From Pseudomonadota bacterium (lineage in GTDB: Bacteria > Pseudomonadota > Gammaproteobacteria > Burkholderiales > JABEVD01): 64,000 nt of DNA. The stretch covers positions 62,001-126,000 of the forward strand of contig JAKBJU010000003.1 of the NCBI GenBank assembly GCA_021835845.1, in the 5' to 3' direction. Position 1 is the first letter of the stretch; every line of letters starts with the position of its first letter. This document shows positions 18,964-31,032 of the stretch, piece by piece. The translations under genes were made by a program, and so were the position numbers. The notes beneath the pieces are model-generated. The model made no database searches and had not been told where the DNA came from. It worked only from the letters and a program-made list of their open reading frames with translations.

Positions 18964-19736
18964 ATTAATCCGGTGGTGGGGGAGCTGGGACTTGCGCTGT
19001 AGAGTTTCTTCGGCATCCTTCCGGCGAGATAGGCTTCGCGCCCCGCGATGACCGCTTTCTTCATGGCGGAAGCCATGAGGATCGGATTTTTCGCCGCCGC
19101 GATCGCGGTATTCATCAGTATGCCGTCGCATCCCAGCTCCATCGCGATTGCCGCATCGGAGGCGGTCCCCACTCCTGCATCGACGAGAACCGGAATATTT
19201 GCGTTTTCGATGATGATGGCGAGGTTCCATGGATTCAGAATTCCCATTCCGGAGCCGATCAGGGAGGCGAGCGGCATGACCGCAACGCAGCCGATTTCTT
19301 CCAGCTGCCTTGCCACGATGGGGTCGTCGGAAGTGTAAACCATCACCTTGAAGCCTTCCTTCACCAGGGTTTTCGCGGCATCCAGCGTTTCGACGACATT
19401 GGGATAAAGGGTCTTGGGATCCCCGAGCACTTCCAGCTTGACAAGGTCGTGGCCGTCGAGCAATTCCCGCGCCAGCATCAGCGTGCGCACCGCCTCCTTC
19501 GCGTCATAGCAGCCTGCCGTATTGGGGAGATAGGTATATTGCGAGGGCGGCAGGATGTCGAGCAGGCTGGGTTCGTCCTTGTTCTGTCCGATGTTGGTGC
19601 GGCGGATTGCAACGGTGACGATCTCGGCTCCGCTCTCGTCGACGGCAAGACGGGTCTCCCCGAAATCCCGGTACTTTCCGGTTCCCACCAGGAGGCGGGA
19701 GGAATAGGCCTTTCCCGCGATGACAAGTTCGTCCAT
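18960..19736 (-). CDS. thiG: Thiazole synthase
   Basis: TIM-barrel enzyme of 258 residues that builds the thiazole phosphate of thiamine from DXP, dehydroglycine and ThiS-thiocarboxylate. Conserved segments: [38 protein letters not shown], the Schiff-base lysine in [21 protein letters not shown] and [12 protein letters not shown]. It starts 1 nt after thiS. Its stop (TAG on the minus strand) shares CTAA at 18960-18963 with the PCu(A)C stop. Confidence 0.97.
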   Translation of the reverse strand: MDELVIAGKAYSSRLLVGTGKYRDFGETRLAVDESGAEIVTVAIRRTNIGQNKDEPSLLDILPPSQYTYLPNTAGCYDAKEAVRTLMLARELLDGHDLVKLEVLGDPKTLYPNVVETLDAAKTLVKEGFKVMVYTSDDPIVARQLEEIGCVAVMPLASLIGSGMGILNPWNLAIIIENANIPVLVDAGVGTASDAAIAMELGCDGILMNTAIAAAKNPILMASAMKKAVIAGREAYLAGRMPKKLYSASPSSPTTGLI

Positions 19737-19737
19737 C

Positions 19738-19947
19738 TCAGCCTCCTCCCACCGCAGTCACGATTTCCATCCTGTCGCCGTTCGAGAGCAGCGTGGATTC
19801 GAACCGGCTCCTCGGCACGATTTCGCCGTTGAGCTCCACAGCGATGCGGCGATTGGCGAGGGATAGCTCGGATATCAGGGCGGATACGGACAGCGGCGCG
19901 CCGAATCGCTTCGGTTCCCCGCCGATCAGGAGTTCTATGGTTTCCAA
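19738..19947 (-). CDS. thiS: Sulfur carrier protein ThiS
   Basis: Ubiquitin-fold sulfur carrier of 69 residues ending in the required GG (IVTAVGGG). Internal features [31 protein letters not shown] match ThiS. The start is uncertain: TTG at 19947 gives the normal length, while an in-frame ATG at 19983 directly abuts the tRNA-Gly gene on the other strand. No TPP riboswitch precedes it, because the tRNA occupies the upstream region. Confidence 0.88.
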   Translation of the reverse strand: METIELLIGGEPKRFGAPLSVSALISELSLANRRIAVELNGEIVPRSRFESTLLSNGDRMEIVTAVGGG

Positions 19948-19983
19948 ATCAGGGCTAATCGGATAAAATGCCAAGTCTACCAT

Positions 19984-20057
19984 GCGGGTGTAGCTCAATG
20001 GTAGAGCAGAAGCTTCCCAAGCTTAAGACGAGGGTTCGATTCCCTTCACCCGCTCCA
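19984..20057 (+). tRNA. tRNA-Gly(CCC)
   Basis: A 74-nt cloverleaf including the encoded CCA. The acceptor strand GCGGGTG pairs with CACCCGC, the D arm is GCTCAATGGTAGAGC, the anticodon loop TTCCCAA gives anticodon CCC, and the T arm is AGGGTTCGATTCCCT. It reads GGG codons. mutY begins 8 nt after the CCA, so the two are probably co-transcribed. Confidence 0.95.
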
Positions 20058-20065
20058 GGCCTCAA

Positions 20066-21052
20066 ATGACCCAGGAATTTTCCGCTATCCTCATCGAGTG
20101 GCAAAAACGGCATGGGCGCAGGGATTTGCCCTGGCAGAAATCGAGCGATCCCTATGCGATATGGGTTTCCGAGATCATGCTGCAGCAGACCCAGGTCGTC
20201 ACCGTGATTCCCTATTACGAGAAATTTCTTTCCGCATTTCCAAATCTCGAAGCCCTCGCATCCGCTCCCCTGGACGACGTGCTTTCCCTCTGGAGCGGCC
20301 TGGGCTACTACTCCAGAGCGAGAAACTTGCACAAGGCTGCGAAAATGCTTGCGAATCTCGGGAAGTTTCCGGACAGCCCGGAAGCCCTTTCCGGGCTTCC
20401 GGGAATAGGGCGATCCACCGCTGCTGCGATTGCCGCATTCGCCTTCTCCAGGCGCGCCGCGATTCTGGACGGCAACGTGAAGCGGGTGTTTTCGAGATTC
20501 TTCGGCATCGAAGGACATCCCGGCGAAAAAGGCGTCGAGAATCGGATGTGGGAAAAGGCCGAATCGCTCCTTCCCGAATCCGAAATCGGATGCTACACGC
20601 AGGCGCTGATGGATTTGGGTGCCGGCCTTTGCTCGAGGAGAAATCCAGACTGCGCAAAATGCCCCCTCAATTCGGGCTGCATCGCCCGTCTTTCAGGCAG
20701 GGTGCACGAACTTCCCCAGCCGGCGCCGAAAAAGGCATTGCCGCTCAGAAAAACCACTTTTCTCGTTCTGGCGAGGGAGGGCAGGCTGCTTTTCGAGAGG
20801 CGCCCCGAGAAAGGGGTCTGGGCTGGGCTTCTTTGCTTTCCCGAGGCGGACCCTTCCGAATTTTCAGAGTCTGAGAAGCTTGTCGCCTTCGTGCACACCT
20901 TCACCCATTTCAGGCTGGAAATAGAAGCTGTCCTGGTCGAGACGGGGAAGCATCGGGAAGGAATCTGGCTGAGCATGGAAGAGGCGCTCGCCTCTCCCAT
21001 ACCGAATCCTGTCAGGAAGATACTGGATCGAATCCGACAGCCTTTCCCCTGA
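20066..21052 (+). CDS. mutY: A/G-specific adenine glycosylase
   Basis: Base-excision repair enzyme of 328 residues that removes adenine opposite 8-oxoguanine. The catalytic Glu is in [10 protein letters not shown] (about residue 37), the helix-hairpin-helix is [16 protein letters not shown] and the catalytic Asp is in [10 protein letters not shown]. The iron-sulfur loop is C-x6-C-x2-C-x5-C ([17 protein letters not shown]). A C-terminal NUDIX-like domain starts near 225. Its 3' end overlaps parC by 41 bp on the opposite strand. Confidence 0.97.
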   Translation: MTQEFSAILIEWQKRHGRRDLPWQKSSDPYAIWVSEIMLQQTQVVTVIPYYEKFLSAFPNLEALASAPLDDVLSLWSGLGYYSRARNLHKAAKMLANLGKFPDSPEALSGLPGIGRSTAAAIAAFAFSRRAAILDGNVKRVFSRFFGIEGHPGEKGVENRMWEKAESLLPESEIGCYTQALMDLGAGLCSRRNPDCAKCPLNSGCIARLSGRVHELPQPAPKKALPLRKTTFLVLAREGRLLFERRPEKGVWAGLLCFPEADPSEFSESEKLVAFVHTFTHFRLEIEAVLVETGKHREGIWLSMEEALASPIPNPVRKILDRIRQPFP

Positions 21053-23306
21053 AGGGAACGGGCCTGCCCTTTCTGGCCCGTTTGCCGATATAGGCGAGCA
21101 TGTCCTTCTCCGAGATCAGGTTGGACGACTCCTTCCCGCCTCGCCCGGAAATCCTGACGCCGATTCCGTCGTGCCGGGTCACGACGGCTGCCTTCAGCTC
21201 CTCGCCCGCATCGAGCGCCATGACGAAAATGCCTCTTCCGCCGTTCGCGAGCACCTTCATTTCTTCCATGGGGAACAGCAGCAGCCTGGATGCGCTGGAA
21301 AGCGCTGCTATCAAGAGATCGTCGTTCGGGTCGAACAGCGCCGGAGCGAGAAGCTTTTCGCCTTCTTCGAGCGTGACGAACTGCTTCCCCGACTTGGTGC
21401 GGGTCAACAGGTCTTCGAAGCCGCAAAGGAATCCGTAGCCTCCCGTCTGGGAAATGAAGACGGACTGGCCCGGCTTGCCGCTTGCCATGTGCAGGATCTT
21501 CCCTGAGAGGTCGATGAGCGTTGCAATCGGCACGCCGTTTCCGCGTCCCCCGGGAACCTGGGAGGCGGGCAGGGTATAGACTTTCCCGGTGGAAGAAAAC
21601 AGGATGATCTGGTCCACGGTCCTGCATTCCAGGGTGCAGAGCAGCTCGTCTCCTTCCTTGAAGGCGGGCGCATCCAGATTGTGCCCGGATCTCGCCCTGA
21701 TCCAGCCCTTTTCGGAAAGCGTCACGGTGACGGCTTCGTCGACGACCTGGGCGGCGAGGGCTGACTGGCTTGCAGCTTCGATCAGGGTGCGCCGCTCGTC
21801 GCCGAAGGCTTTCGCATCCGACTCGATTTCCCTGATTATTTTCTTCTTCATGTGGGACGGGTCGGAAAGGAGCTTCTCCAGTTCTTCCCGCTCGCTTTTG
21901 AGCTTCTCGAGTTCCTGCTCGATCTTGATGCCTTCGAGCTTTGCGAGCTGCCTCAGCCTGATTTCCAGGATGTCTTCCGCCTGGCGTTCGGAAAGCGCGA
22001 ACCTTTCCATGAGGTCGGTTTTCGGTTCGTCGGAGCCCCTGATGATGCGGATCACTTCGTCGATATTGAGGAATACGACCAGCCTGCCTTCCAGGATGTG
22101 CATCCTGTCGAGGACTTCCCCGAGCCTGTGGTTCGTCCTTCTTTTCACCGTCGCGAGCCGGTAATCTGTCCATTCCCGGAGGATTTCACGGATGCCCTTC
22201 TGGCGCGGCCTGCCGTCGAGGCCTATCATCACCATGTTGACGGGATGGGAGGACTCCATGCTGGTTCGGGAGAAAAGCAGGGTGGCGAATTCTTCCGCAT
22301 TCTGGCGCGAGGATTTCGGCTCGAAGACGAGCCTGACCGGTTCGCCCTTGCCCGATTCGTCCCGCACGGCATCGAGCTGGGACAGGAAAAGCTGCTTCAG
22401 TTGCACCTGCTCCTGGGAAAGCGCCTTTTTCCCCGCCCTGATCTTGGGATTGGTGATCTCCTCGATTTCTTCCAGCACCTTCTGGCTGGAAGTCATGGGG
22501 GGAAGCTCGAATATCACGAGCTGCCACTGCCCCCTTGCGAGTTCCTCGACCTTCCATCTTGCTCGCACTTTCAGCGAACCCCGCCCGGTTTTGTAGGCTT
22601 CGAGGAAATCGGTGGAGATGATTTGCCCGCCTCCCGGGAAATCCGGTCCCTTGATGTGCGTCAGGATCTCCTCTGCGGAAATGTCGGGTTTTTTGATGAG
22701 GGCGATTGCGGCGTCAGACACTTCCCTCAGGTTGTGGGGGGGGATTTCCGTCGCCATTCCGACGGCGATGCCCGATGCCCCGTTGAGCAGCACCATGGGG
22801 AGCCTTGCGGGAAGCAGGTCGGGCTCGTCGAAGGCGCCGTCGTAATTCGGAGAGAAATCCACCGTCCCCATGTCTATTTCAGAGAGCAGCAGGCTCGCGA
22901 TCGGGGTAAGCCTTGCCTCCGTATAGCGCATCGCGGCGGCGCCGTCCCCGTCCCGGCTGCCGAAATTGCCGTGGCCGTCGACGAGCGGATAGCGCATCGA
23001 GAAATCCTGGGCGAGGCGCACCATCGCGTCATACGCGGACTGGTCGCCGTGCGGATGGAATTTTCCCAGCACGTCCCCCACGACGCGCGCGGATTTGACG
23101 GGCTTCGCGGCGGGATTGAGCCCCATTTCGTTCATGGCGTAGAGGATGCGGCGCTGAACCGGCTTCTGTCCGTCCCTGAGGTCGGGCAGGGCCCGCCCCT
23201 TGACCACCGATATCGCGTAGTCGAGATAGGCTTTTTCGGCGAATCTGCCGAGATTCAGCGTATCTTCTGCCTGGGAGGGGGGCTGGAAAAGGTCGATCTG
23301 ATCCAT
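21012..23306 (-). CDS. parC: DNA topoisomerase IV subunit A
   Basis: Topoisomerase subunit of 764 residues from the ATG at 23306. The catalytic Tyr is in [10 protein letters not shown] (about residue 115), with the winged-helix motif [15 protein letters not shown] upstream. Coiled-coil tower segments lie around 360-480 and a shortened C-terminal beta-pinwheel follows ([14 protein letters not shown]). The absence of a full GyrA-box and the length favour ParC over GyrA. It would act with ParE in chromosome decatenation. Unlike in many relatives, parE is separated from it by two genes in the opposite direction. Confidence 0.94.
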   Translation of the reverse strand: MDQIDLFQPPSQAEDTLNLGRFAEKAYLDYAISVVKGRALPDLRDGQKPVQRRILYAMNEMGLNPAAKPVKSARVVGDVLGKFHPHGDQSAYDAMVRLAQDFSMRYPLVDGHGNFGSRDGDGAAAMRYTEARLTPIASLLLSEIDMGTVDFSPNYDGAFDEPDLLPARLPMVLLNGASGIAVGMATEIPPHNLREVSDAAIALIKKPDISAEEILTHIKGPDFPGGGQIISTDFLEAYKTGRGSLKVRARWKVEELARGQWQLVIFELPPMTSSQKVLEEIEEITNPKIRAGKKALSQEQVQLKQLFLSQLDAVRDESGKGEPVRLVFEPKSSRQNAEEFATLLFSRTSMESSHPVNMVMIGLDGRPRQKGIREILREWTDYRLATVKRRTNHRLGEVLDRMHILEGRLVVFLNIDEVIRIIRGSDEPKTDLMERFALSERQAEDILEIRLRQLAKLEGIKIEQELEKLKSEREELEKLLSDPSHMKKKIIREIESDAKAFGDERRTLIEAASQSALAAQVVDEAVTVTLSEKGWIRARSGHNLDAPAFKEGDELLCTLECRTVDQIILFSSTGKVYTLPASQVPGGRGNGVPIATLIDLSGKILHMASGKPGQSVFISQTGGYGFLCGFEDLLTRTKSGKQFVTLEEGEKLLAPALFDPNDDLLIAALSSASRLLLFPMEEMKVLANGGRGIFVMALDAGEELKAAVVTRHDGIGVRISGRGGKESSNLISEKDMLAYIGKRARKGRPVPFRGKAVGFDPVSS

Positions 23307-23499
23307 CAATGTAAGATTCAACAGTCGGCTGCAATACCGGGATTTTAACGGTTATCCGTCTTTCTTGCCCGATTTTGTCTCGGGATTTTCAGTCCATCAA
23401 GCCATGGAGTGTTAATTGATCGATCTGGCGGCTGAAATTCAGGCGGCTGGGACTGGGTCTCGGAGGCTGTCAAACGTTGCCTGTTCGATGGATTTCTGC

Positions 23500-23527
23500 T
23501 TGCAATTGCGGACATTGCGCATAAAAT
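23500..23527 (+). promoter_or_regulatory. Putative sigma70 promoter for the DUF6883 gene
   Basis: TTGCAA at 23500-23505, a 16-bp spacer and TAAAAT at 23522-23527. A transcript starting about 7 nt downstream would begin at or next to the ATG at 23534, where no Shine-Dalgarno is visible, so the mRNA may be leaderless. Confidence 0.4.
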
Positions 23528-23533
23528 TCGCAG

Positions 23534-23866
23534 ATGAAACTTCCAAATGCGGAATCGGCCGTAATTGACATAAGCAAGCTGCGGAACTATTGTTTGAGTC
23601 AAGCGCACCCGGATGGACGGCACAAAGCGAGGGTCTTCTTCGCTGTTCTCGGGATGACTGCAGATGATGCCGAAGAGTTGCGGGCGGCCATCATCGAAGG
23701 CATCTGCCGATGCGAGATTAGGGACAAAAGCAAAACCCCGTATGGCTGCAGATATGTCGCTGATATCGCCGTAAGCCGCAGAGATAAAAACGCAATCGTT
23801 CGAACGGCATGGATAATACGGGATGGCGAGTCGGTCCCGAGACTTGTTTCCTGTTACGTGGCTTGA
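23534..23866 (+). CDS. DUF6883-like protein
   Basis: Small protein of 110 residues. It begins with KLPNAESAVIDISKLRNYCLS and continues DGRHKARVFFAVLGMTADDAEELRAAI, the layout I associate with DUF6883 proteins, then has CRYVADIAV and ends in WIIRDGESVPRLVSCYVA. DUF6883 domains occur as stand-alone genes next to DUF4926 genes and at the C-termini of polymorphic-toxin-like proteins; no activity is established to my knowledge. Here a DUF4926 gene follows after 8 nt. Base composition is more AT-rich than parC and parE on either side. Confidence 0.7.
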   Translation: MKLPNAESAVIDISKLRNYCLSQAHPDGRHKARVFFAVLGMTADDAEELRAAIIEGICRCEIRDKSKTPYGCRYVADIAVSRRDKNAIVRTAWIIRDGESVPRLVSCYVA

Positions 23867-23874
23867 GGATTGAA

Positions 23875-24081
23875 ATGAAGATACTGGATACGGTGGCACT
23901 GAAGAAGGCGATTCCCGAACAGGGTCTTCGTCCCGGACAAGTGGGGACTATCGTGGAGACATGGAAGCCGGGCATATTCGAGGTCGAGTTCAGCGACCTG
24001 TCCGGAAAAACCTATGCTTTCGCCGCTCTCGAAGATAAAGACCTGATGCCGCTTTTCCATTCGCAGGAAGAAGCTGCATAG
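23875..24081 (+). CDS. DUF4926-like protein
   Basis: Protein of 68 residues starting KILDTVALKKAIPEQGL. It has an SH3-like small beta-barrel pattern (LRPGQVGTIVETW, FEVEFSD, AFAALEDKDLMPL) typical of DUF4926. The start at 23875 is supported by GAGG upstream in the 8-nt gap after the DUF6883 stop. The pair looks like a two-gene cassette such as a toxin/immunity or toxin/antitoxin unit, but this is inference from size, order and mobility only. Confidence 0.75.
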   Translation: MKILDTVALKKAIPEQGLRPGQVGTIVETWKPGIFEVEFSDLSGKTYAFAALEDKDLMPLFHSQEEAA

Positions 24082-24098
24082 GTTTTCGCCGTGCGGCC

Positions 24099-26048
24099 CT
24101 AAATATCCGCCTCCGCTTCGTCGCCGTGCTCTTCTATCCATGAGCGCCTAGCCTGGCTCTCGTGCTTGGACATCAGCATGTTCATCCTCGAAGTCGTCTC
24201 CTCCCTCTGGTCGGAACCCACCGATATTTTCATCAGGCGCCGGGTGTCGGGATTCATGGTGGTGTCCCACAGCTGTTCCGGGCTCATTTCGCCGAGGCCC
24301 TTGAATCTCGAAATGCTCCAGTTCCTGAAGCCTTCCTTGGCGAGCCGGTCTTCTATTCCGGCGAGTTCGGATTCGTCGAGCGCGTAGTGCTTTTTCGGCG
24401 GCTTCGATTTCCCCTGGCCCTGGGTGTCTATCCTGAAAAGGGGGGGCTGGGCGACGTAAACATGGCCTTTCTCGATCAGCTTCGGGAAATGCCTGAAGAA
24501 CAGGGTGAGGAGCAGCACCTGGATATGCGCGCCGTCCACGTCTGCGTCCGCCATGATGCAGATTTTCGAGTATCTCAGGGAGGAAAGGTCGATCTCGGTA
24601 TTCGCCTCGTGCGGATCCACTCCGATCGCGACCGCGATGTCATGGATTTCGTTGTTGGCGAAAAGGCGGGAGGCTTCCTGCTCCCAGGTATTCAATACCT
24701 TGCCCCTGAGCGGCAGAATGGCCTGGAATTCCTTGTCGCGCCCCATCTTCGCAGAGCCGCCTGCAGAATCCCCCTCGACCAGGAAAAGCTCGGTTCGCGA
24801 GGCGTCCTTCGATTCGCAGTCCGTCAGCTTTCCGGGCAATACGGCGACCCCGGAGCCCTTCTTCTTTTCGATCTTCTGGGCGGACTTCAGCCTGTTCTGC
24901 GCCTGGCGGATGGCGAGTTCGGCGAGCTTCTTGCCGTATTCCACATGTTCGTTGAGCCACAGCTCGAAGGGGTCTGCAATCATGGAAGACACCAGCTTCA
25001 CCGCTTCCCGGCTGGAAAGCCTTTCCTTGGTCTGCCCCTGGAACTGCGGGTCGAGCACCTTGGCGGAAAGCACGAAGCTTGCGCGGCCGAAAAGATCTTC
25101 GGAAATCAGCTTCACGCCTTTGGGGAGCAGTCCGTGATGCTCGACGAAATTCTTCACCGCCTGGAAAACGCCCTCCCTGAGCCCGGATTCGTGCGTTCCT
25201 CCAGCGGGAGTCGGGATCAGGTTGACATAGGATTCCCGGCAGATCTGCCCTTCCTCGCTCCAGGCGATCGCCCAGGCGGCGCCCTCGCCTTCGGCGAAGT
25301 CGGAAGATTTTCCAGATGTCCGCTCCCCGCTGAAGAAGGGAATGACAGGCTCGTGTCCTTCGAGCATTTCCCCGAGATAGCCTTTCAGCCCTTCCGGATA
25401 GTTCCAGGATTTCGTCTCCCCGGTCCTTTGCACCGTGAGGAAAACGCTCACGCTGGGAAGCAGGACGGCCTTGGAGCGCAGCAGGCGCTCCAGTTCGTTC
25501 AGGGGAATGGCGGGGGAGTCGAAATATGCCGGATTGGGATGCACGTGAAGGAATGTGCCGGTTTTCTTGCCGCAGCTTCCGGTCTTGGCGAGCGGCCTTG
25601 CGACTTCGCCGTTCTCGAAAGCCATCTCGAAGATGCCGCCTTCGCGCATCACCGTGACTTCCAGGCGGGACGAGAGCGCATTGGTCACCGAAACCCCGAC
25701 CCCGTGCAGTCCTCCGGAGAAGCTGTAGGCCCCCCCCGCCTTCTTGTCGAATTTCCCGCCTGCGTGCAGCCGGGTGAAGACGATTTCCACGGTGGGGACG
25801 CCTTCTTCCGGATGGATGCCCACGGGAATTCCCCTGCCGTTGTCGGAGATCGAGACGGAATTGTCCTCGAACAGGGTGACTTCGATCTTGTCGGCAAATC
25901 CCGCGAGTGCCTCGTCGGATGCGTTGTCTATCGCCTCCTGGACGATATGGCAGGGGTTTTCCGTGCGCGTGTACATGCCGGGGCGCTGCCTGACCGGCTC
26001 AAGCCCCTTCAGGACCTTGATCGACGCTTCGCTGTACTTTTCGGCCAT
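24099..26048 (-). CDS. parE: DNA topoisomerase IV subunit B
   Basis: Type IIA topoisomerase ATPase subunit of 649 residues. The GHKL ATPase domain has AIDNASDEALAG, SISDNGRGIPVG and GGLHGVGVSVTNALS; the TOPRIM domain has LFLVEGDSAGGSAKMGRD and MADADVDGAHIQ. The C-terminus FKGLGEMSPEQLWDTTM followed by LMKISV is typical of ParE rather than GyrB. It is 9 bp downstream of prfC on the same strand. Confidence 0.96.
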   Translation of the reverse strand: MAEKYSEASIKVLKGLEPVRQRPGMYTRTENPCHIVQEAIDNASDEALAGFADKIEVTLFEDNSVSISDNGRGIPVGIHPEEGVPTVEIVFTRLHAGGKFDKKAGGAYSFSGGLHGVGVSVTNALSSRLEVTVMREGGIFEMAFENGEVARPLAKTGSCGKKTGTFLHVHPNPAYFDSPAIPLNELERLLRSKAVLLPSVSVFLTVQRTGETKSWNYPEGLKGYLGEMLEGHEPVIPFFSGERTSGKSSDFAEGEGAAWAIAWSEEGQICRESYVNLIPTPAGGTHESGLREGVFQAVKNFVEHHGLLPKGVKLISEDLFGRASFVLSAKVLDPQFQGQTKERLSSREAVKLVSSMIADPFELWLNEHVEYGKKLAELAIRQAQNRLKSAQKIEKKKGSGVAVLPGKLTDCESKDASRTELFLVEGDSAGGSAKMGRDKEFQAILPLRGKVLNTWEQEASRLFANNEIHDIAVAIGVDPHEANTEIDLSSLRYSKICIMADADVDGAHIQVLLLTLFFRHFPKLIEKGHVYVAQPPLFRIDTQGQGKSKPPKKHYALDESELAGIEDRLAKEGFRNWSISRFKGLGEMSPEQLWDTTMNPDTRRLMKISVGSDQREETTSRMNMLMSKHESQARRSWIEEHGDEAEADI

Positions 26049-26057
26049 GAATTCCTT

Positions 26058-27668
26058 TCAGCCCGGCTCCGACGCATGTTCCCTGGTGGCATGGAAGGCT
26101 ATGTCCGGCCAGCGCTCCATGGCGAGATCCAGATTCACCCGGGAAGTGGCGAAATAGGCGAGGCTTCCCCCCGCATCCCTGGCCACCTGGTTCGCCAGAG
26201 ACTTCTCGAATTCCTCGAGCTTCTTCGCATTGCCTGAGGTGACCCATCGTGCGCAGTGGATGGAAACCGGCTCGAAAACCGCATCCACGCCGTATTCGGA
26301 TTCCAGCCTGTGCGCCACGACTTCGAATTGAAGCACGCCTACCGCGCCGAGCACAAGGTCGCCCCCCGAAACCGGCTTGAAGACCTGAACCGCGCCTTCT
26401 TCCCCGAGCTGCTGCAGTCCCTTGTGCAGCTGCTTGATCTTGAGCGGATTTCTGATTCTCGCGACCCTGAAGAGTTCCGGGGCGAAATAGGGAATGCCTG
26501 TGAACCGGAGCGCTTCGCCCTCGCTGAAGCTGTCCCCGATCTGCACATTGCCGTGGTTGTGCAGCCCGATGATGTCCCCCGCATAGGCTTCCTCGACCTG
26601 CTCCCGCTGGTGCGCCATGAAGGTGATCACGTTGGATACCTTGAGGTCGCGCCCCAGCCTCAGGTGGCGAATCTTCATGCCGCGCTCGAAGCGCCCGGAG
26701 CATACCCTCAGAAAGGCTATCCTGTCCCTGTGCATGGGGTCCATGTTGGCCTGGATCTTGAAGACGAATCCGGAAAATGCGGGCTCCAGGGGGGAGACTT
26801 CCCGCGAAGTCGCGTCCCTGGGAAGCGGGGAGGGCGCCCAGTCGACCAGGGCGTTGAGTATTTCCCGTACTCCGAAATTGTTGATGGCCGAGCCGAAGAA
26901 TACCGGGGATTGGCGCCCTTCAAGGAAGGCTTCGAGGTCGAAGGGGGGAGATGCGCCCCTCACCAGCTCCACTTCCGCCCTGAGCTGGGCGACTTCCATG
27001 GGGAACAGTTCGTCCAGCCTCGGATTGTCGAGTCCCTTCAGGGTTTCGAAAGACTGCTTGGCGTCTTCCCTCCCGGCCTCGAAAAGCAGGATTTCGTCGT
27101 TCATCAGGTGATAGACGCCCCTGAAAAACTTGCCCATGCCGATCGGCCAGGTCACCGGCGCGCACTGGATCTTGAGCACCGACTCGACTTCGTCGAGCAG
27201 GGAGACGGGGTCACGCGCTTCCCTGTCCATCTTGTTCATGAAGGTGAGGATGGGGGTGTTTCTCATCCTGCAGACATTGAGCAGCTTGATCGTCTGTTCT
27301 TCCACGCCCTTTGCCGCGTCGATCACCATCAGGGCGGAATCGACGGCGGTGAGAACCCGGTAGGTGTCCTCGGAGAAATCCTCGTGGCCCGGGGTGTCGA
27401 GCAGGTTGACGATATGCTCGCGGTAGTCGAACTGCATGACCGAACTTGCGACCGAAATCCCCCGCTGCTTCTCGATGTCCATCCAGTCCGAGGTCGCATG
27501 CCTGCCGCTTTTCCTGCCCTTGACGGTTCCGGCGAGCTGGATCGCGCCGGAAAAAAGCAGGAGCTTTTCGGTGAGCGTGGTTTTCCCCGCGTCGGGGTGG
27601 GAAATGATGGCGAAAGTGCGCCGCTTCCCGACCTCGCGCGCTATCGACTTTGCAAGTTCAGTGGTCAT
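26058..27668 (-). CDS. prfC: Peptide chain release factor 3
   Basis: GTPase of 536 residues that recycles RF1 and RF2. The GTPase motifs are [14 protein letters not shown] (G1), [12 protein letters not shown] (G2), [16 protein letters not shown] (G3) and [13 protein letters not shown] (G4). The RF3-specific stretch [20 protein letters not shown] is present, as is a C-terminal [17 protein letters not shown]. No Shine-Dalgarno stands out. It is divergent from nadE with an 88-bp spacer. Confidence 0.97.
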   Translation of the reverse strand: MTTELAKSIAREVGKRRTFAIISHPDAGKTTLTEKLLLFSGAIQLAGTVKGRKSGRHATSDWMDIEKQRGISVASSVMQFDYREHIVNLLDTPGHEDFSEDTYRVLTAVDSALMVIDAAKGVEEQTIKLLNVCRMRNTPILTFMNKMDREARDPVSLLDEVESVLKIQCAPVTWPIGMGKFFRGVYHLMNDEILLFEAGREDAKQSFETLKGLDNPRLDELFPMEVAQLRAEVELVRGASPPFDLEAFLEGRQSPVFFGSAINNFGVREILNALVDWAPSPLPRDATSREVSPLEPAFSGFVFKIQANMDPMHRDRIAFLRVCSGRFERGMKIRHLRLGRDLKVSNVITFMAHQREQVEEAYAGDIIGLHNHGNVQIGDSFSEGEALRFTGIPYFAPELFRVARIRNPLKIKQLHKGLQQLGEEGAVQVFKPVSGGDLVLGAVGVLQFEVVAHRLESEYGVDAVFEPVSIHCARWVTSGNAKKLEEFEKSLANQVARDAGGSLAYFATSRVNLDLAMERWPDIAFHATREHASEPG

Positions 27669-27756
27669 TTAAGGCATTTCAGAAACGCGATAGTCTAATC
27701 AAAATCGGTCGGGAAGTCTCTACCAATCGAATCATCGGCAATGCTATGATTCGGGA

Positions 27757-29833
<2,077 letters not shown>

Positions 29834-29837
<4 letters not shown>

Positions 29838-30325
29838 CGGTATTCCACGAGATCGGAAAGCGGCATGTACTGCTTCGGGGGCTGCGGCCTGATCCGGTAG
29901 CCCAGGGGGAGAATCACCGCCACTTCGTATTCCCCGCTTTCGATCCCGAGCGCATTTTTCGCCCTGCCCTGATCGAATCCGGTGATGGGGCACGAATCTA
30001 TCCCGATTGCTGCGGCCGCCGTCATCATGTTGGCCGCGGCGATGTGGTGCTGCGAGGTTCCGGGCTCGGGTCTGAAAGCGAGGATTGCGACGGCGGCGCT
30101 GCTCGACGATATCTGCTGCGGATTGGTGCAGGCTTGCCGGAGCGCGCTTTTTGTTTCCGGATTCTTGGCGACGACGAATTTCCAGCGCGCCTCGCCTTTC
30201 GGCGAAGAAAGGCGGCCTGCGTCTAGAATGAATTCGAGATCGGCCTTGGGTATTTTCCTGGATTCGTCGAAAAGCTCGCAGTCGTGCCTGAAATAGAGCG
30301 CCCACATGAAATCTTCTTTTAGCAT
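29834..30325 (-). CDS. Short nitroreductase-family protein
   Basis: Flavin-dependent nitroreductase-fold protein of 163 residues, about 50 shorter than NfsB. Recognisable are the N-terminal LEFILDAGRLSSPKGEARWKF (FMN-binding SPS-like region), a short middle, HHIAAANMMTAAAAIGIDSCPI and VAVILPLGYR near the end. It probably dimerises and uses NAD(P)H; the substrate is unknown. A second in-frame ATG lies at 30307. Its TAG stop is in the right flank of element D, convergent with glnB. Confidence 0.82.
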
Positions 30326-30414
30326 GATCGAAATCCTGTCCAGTTGATTTCAGCGTAGACGGGGAGTCCGGAAATGCAAGCATGCCGGGTCGGACAGGCC
30401 TTTGAAATGGCGGA

Positions 30415-31032
30415 TCAGGGTGGACTCTTCAGCATCGGGGCAAGACCGTCCCAGATGTTGGACAGAACCTTGTTCTGGGCTTTCTCGGAAGGGTGCATGC
30501 CGTCCGACTGGAAGTCTCCCGGGTTTCCGGCAAAGCCTTCCAGCATGAAAGGGACGAATCCGAGCTCGCGGCGCTTTGCCAGTGCCGGAAAGACCGCGGC
30601 GAAATCCGCGGCGTATTTCGGACCATAGTTGGGCGGCAGGCGCATGCCGACGAGCAGCACGCGGGCATGATGCTTTCTGCAGGCGAGCACGATGGCGTCG
30701 AGATTTTTTTTCGTGAACTCGACCGGCTCGCCGCGCAATCCGTCGTTCGCGCCGAGTTCGAGAATGACGATTTTGGGCTTGAATCTTGCGAGGGCGGGCT
30801 CGATTCGCGCGAGCCCTCCCGAAGTGGTTTCGCCGCTGATGCTGGCATTGACGACCCGGTAGGGGGTTTTCGCGAGCTTTCGCTGCAGCAGGTCAACCCA
30901 GCTTTTGCCCGTCGGCAGGCCGTATCCGGCGGAGAGGCTGTCGCCGAAAACCATTATGGCGGCGGCATGGACGGGCTGCGTCATCAGGGCGAAAAGGGCC
31001 AAAAGAATGGCTGTATTACGGAGCTGAACCAT
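30415..31032 (-). CDS. tesA: SGNH-hydrolase, TesA-type arylesterase/thioesterase I
   Basis: Exported hydrolase of 205 residues. The signal peptide is MVQLRNTAILLALFALMTQPVHA. SGNH blocks: GDSLSAGYG (nucleophile Ser), Gly in SGGLARIE, GANDGLRG (Asn) and DGMHPS (Asp, His). It acts in the periplasm on thioesters or small esters. It diverges from ybbA, and the two start codons overlap in CATG at 31030-31033. This divergent pairing with the ybbA/ybbP exporter is conserved in proteobacteria. Confidence 0.92.
   Translation of the reverse strand: MVQLRNTAILLALFALMTQPVHAAAIMVFGDSLSAGYGLPTGKSWVDLLQRKLAKTPYRVVNASISGETTSGGLARIEPALARFKPKIVILELGANDGLRGEPVEFTKKNLDAIVLACRKHHARVLLVGMRLPPNYGPKYAADFAAVFPALAKRRELGFVPFMLEGFAGNPGDFQSDGMHPSEKAQNKVLSNIWDGLAPMLKSPP

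Noticed and set aside
19738-20057. TPP riboswitch upstream of thiS-thiG
   Set aside because: The space upstream of thiS is occupied by tRNA-Gly on the other strand, and no Thi-box sequence was found.
24162-26237. Plus-strand open frame of 691 codons opposite parE
   Set aside because: Shadow of parE; no recognisable domain and no start signal.
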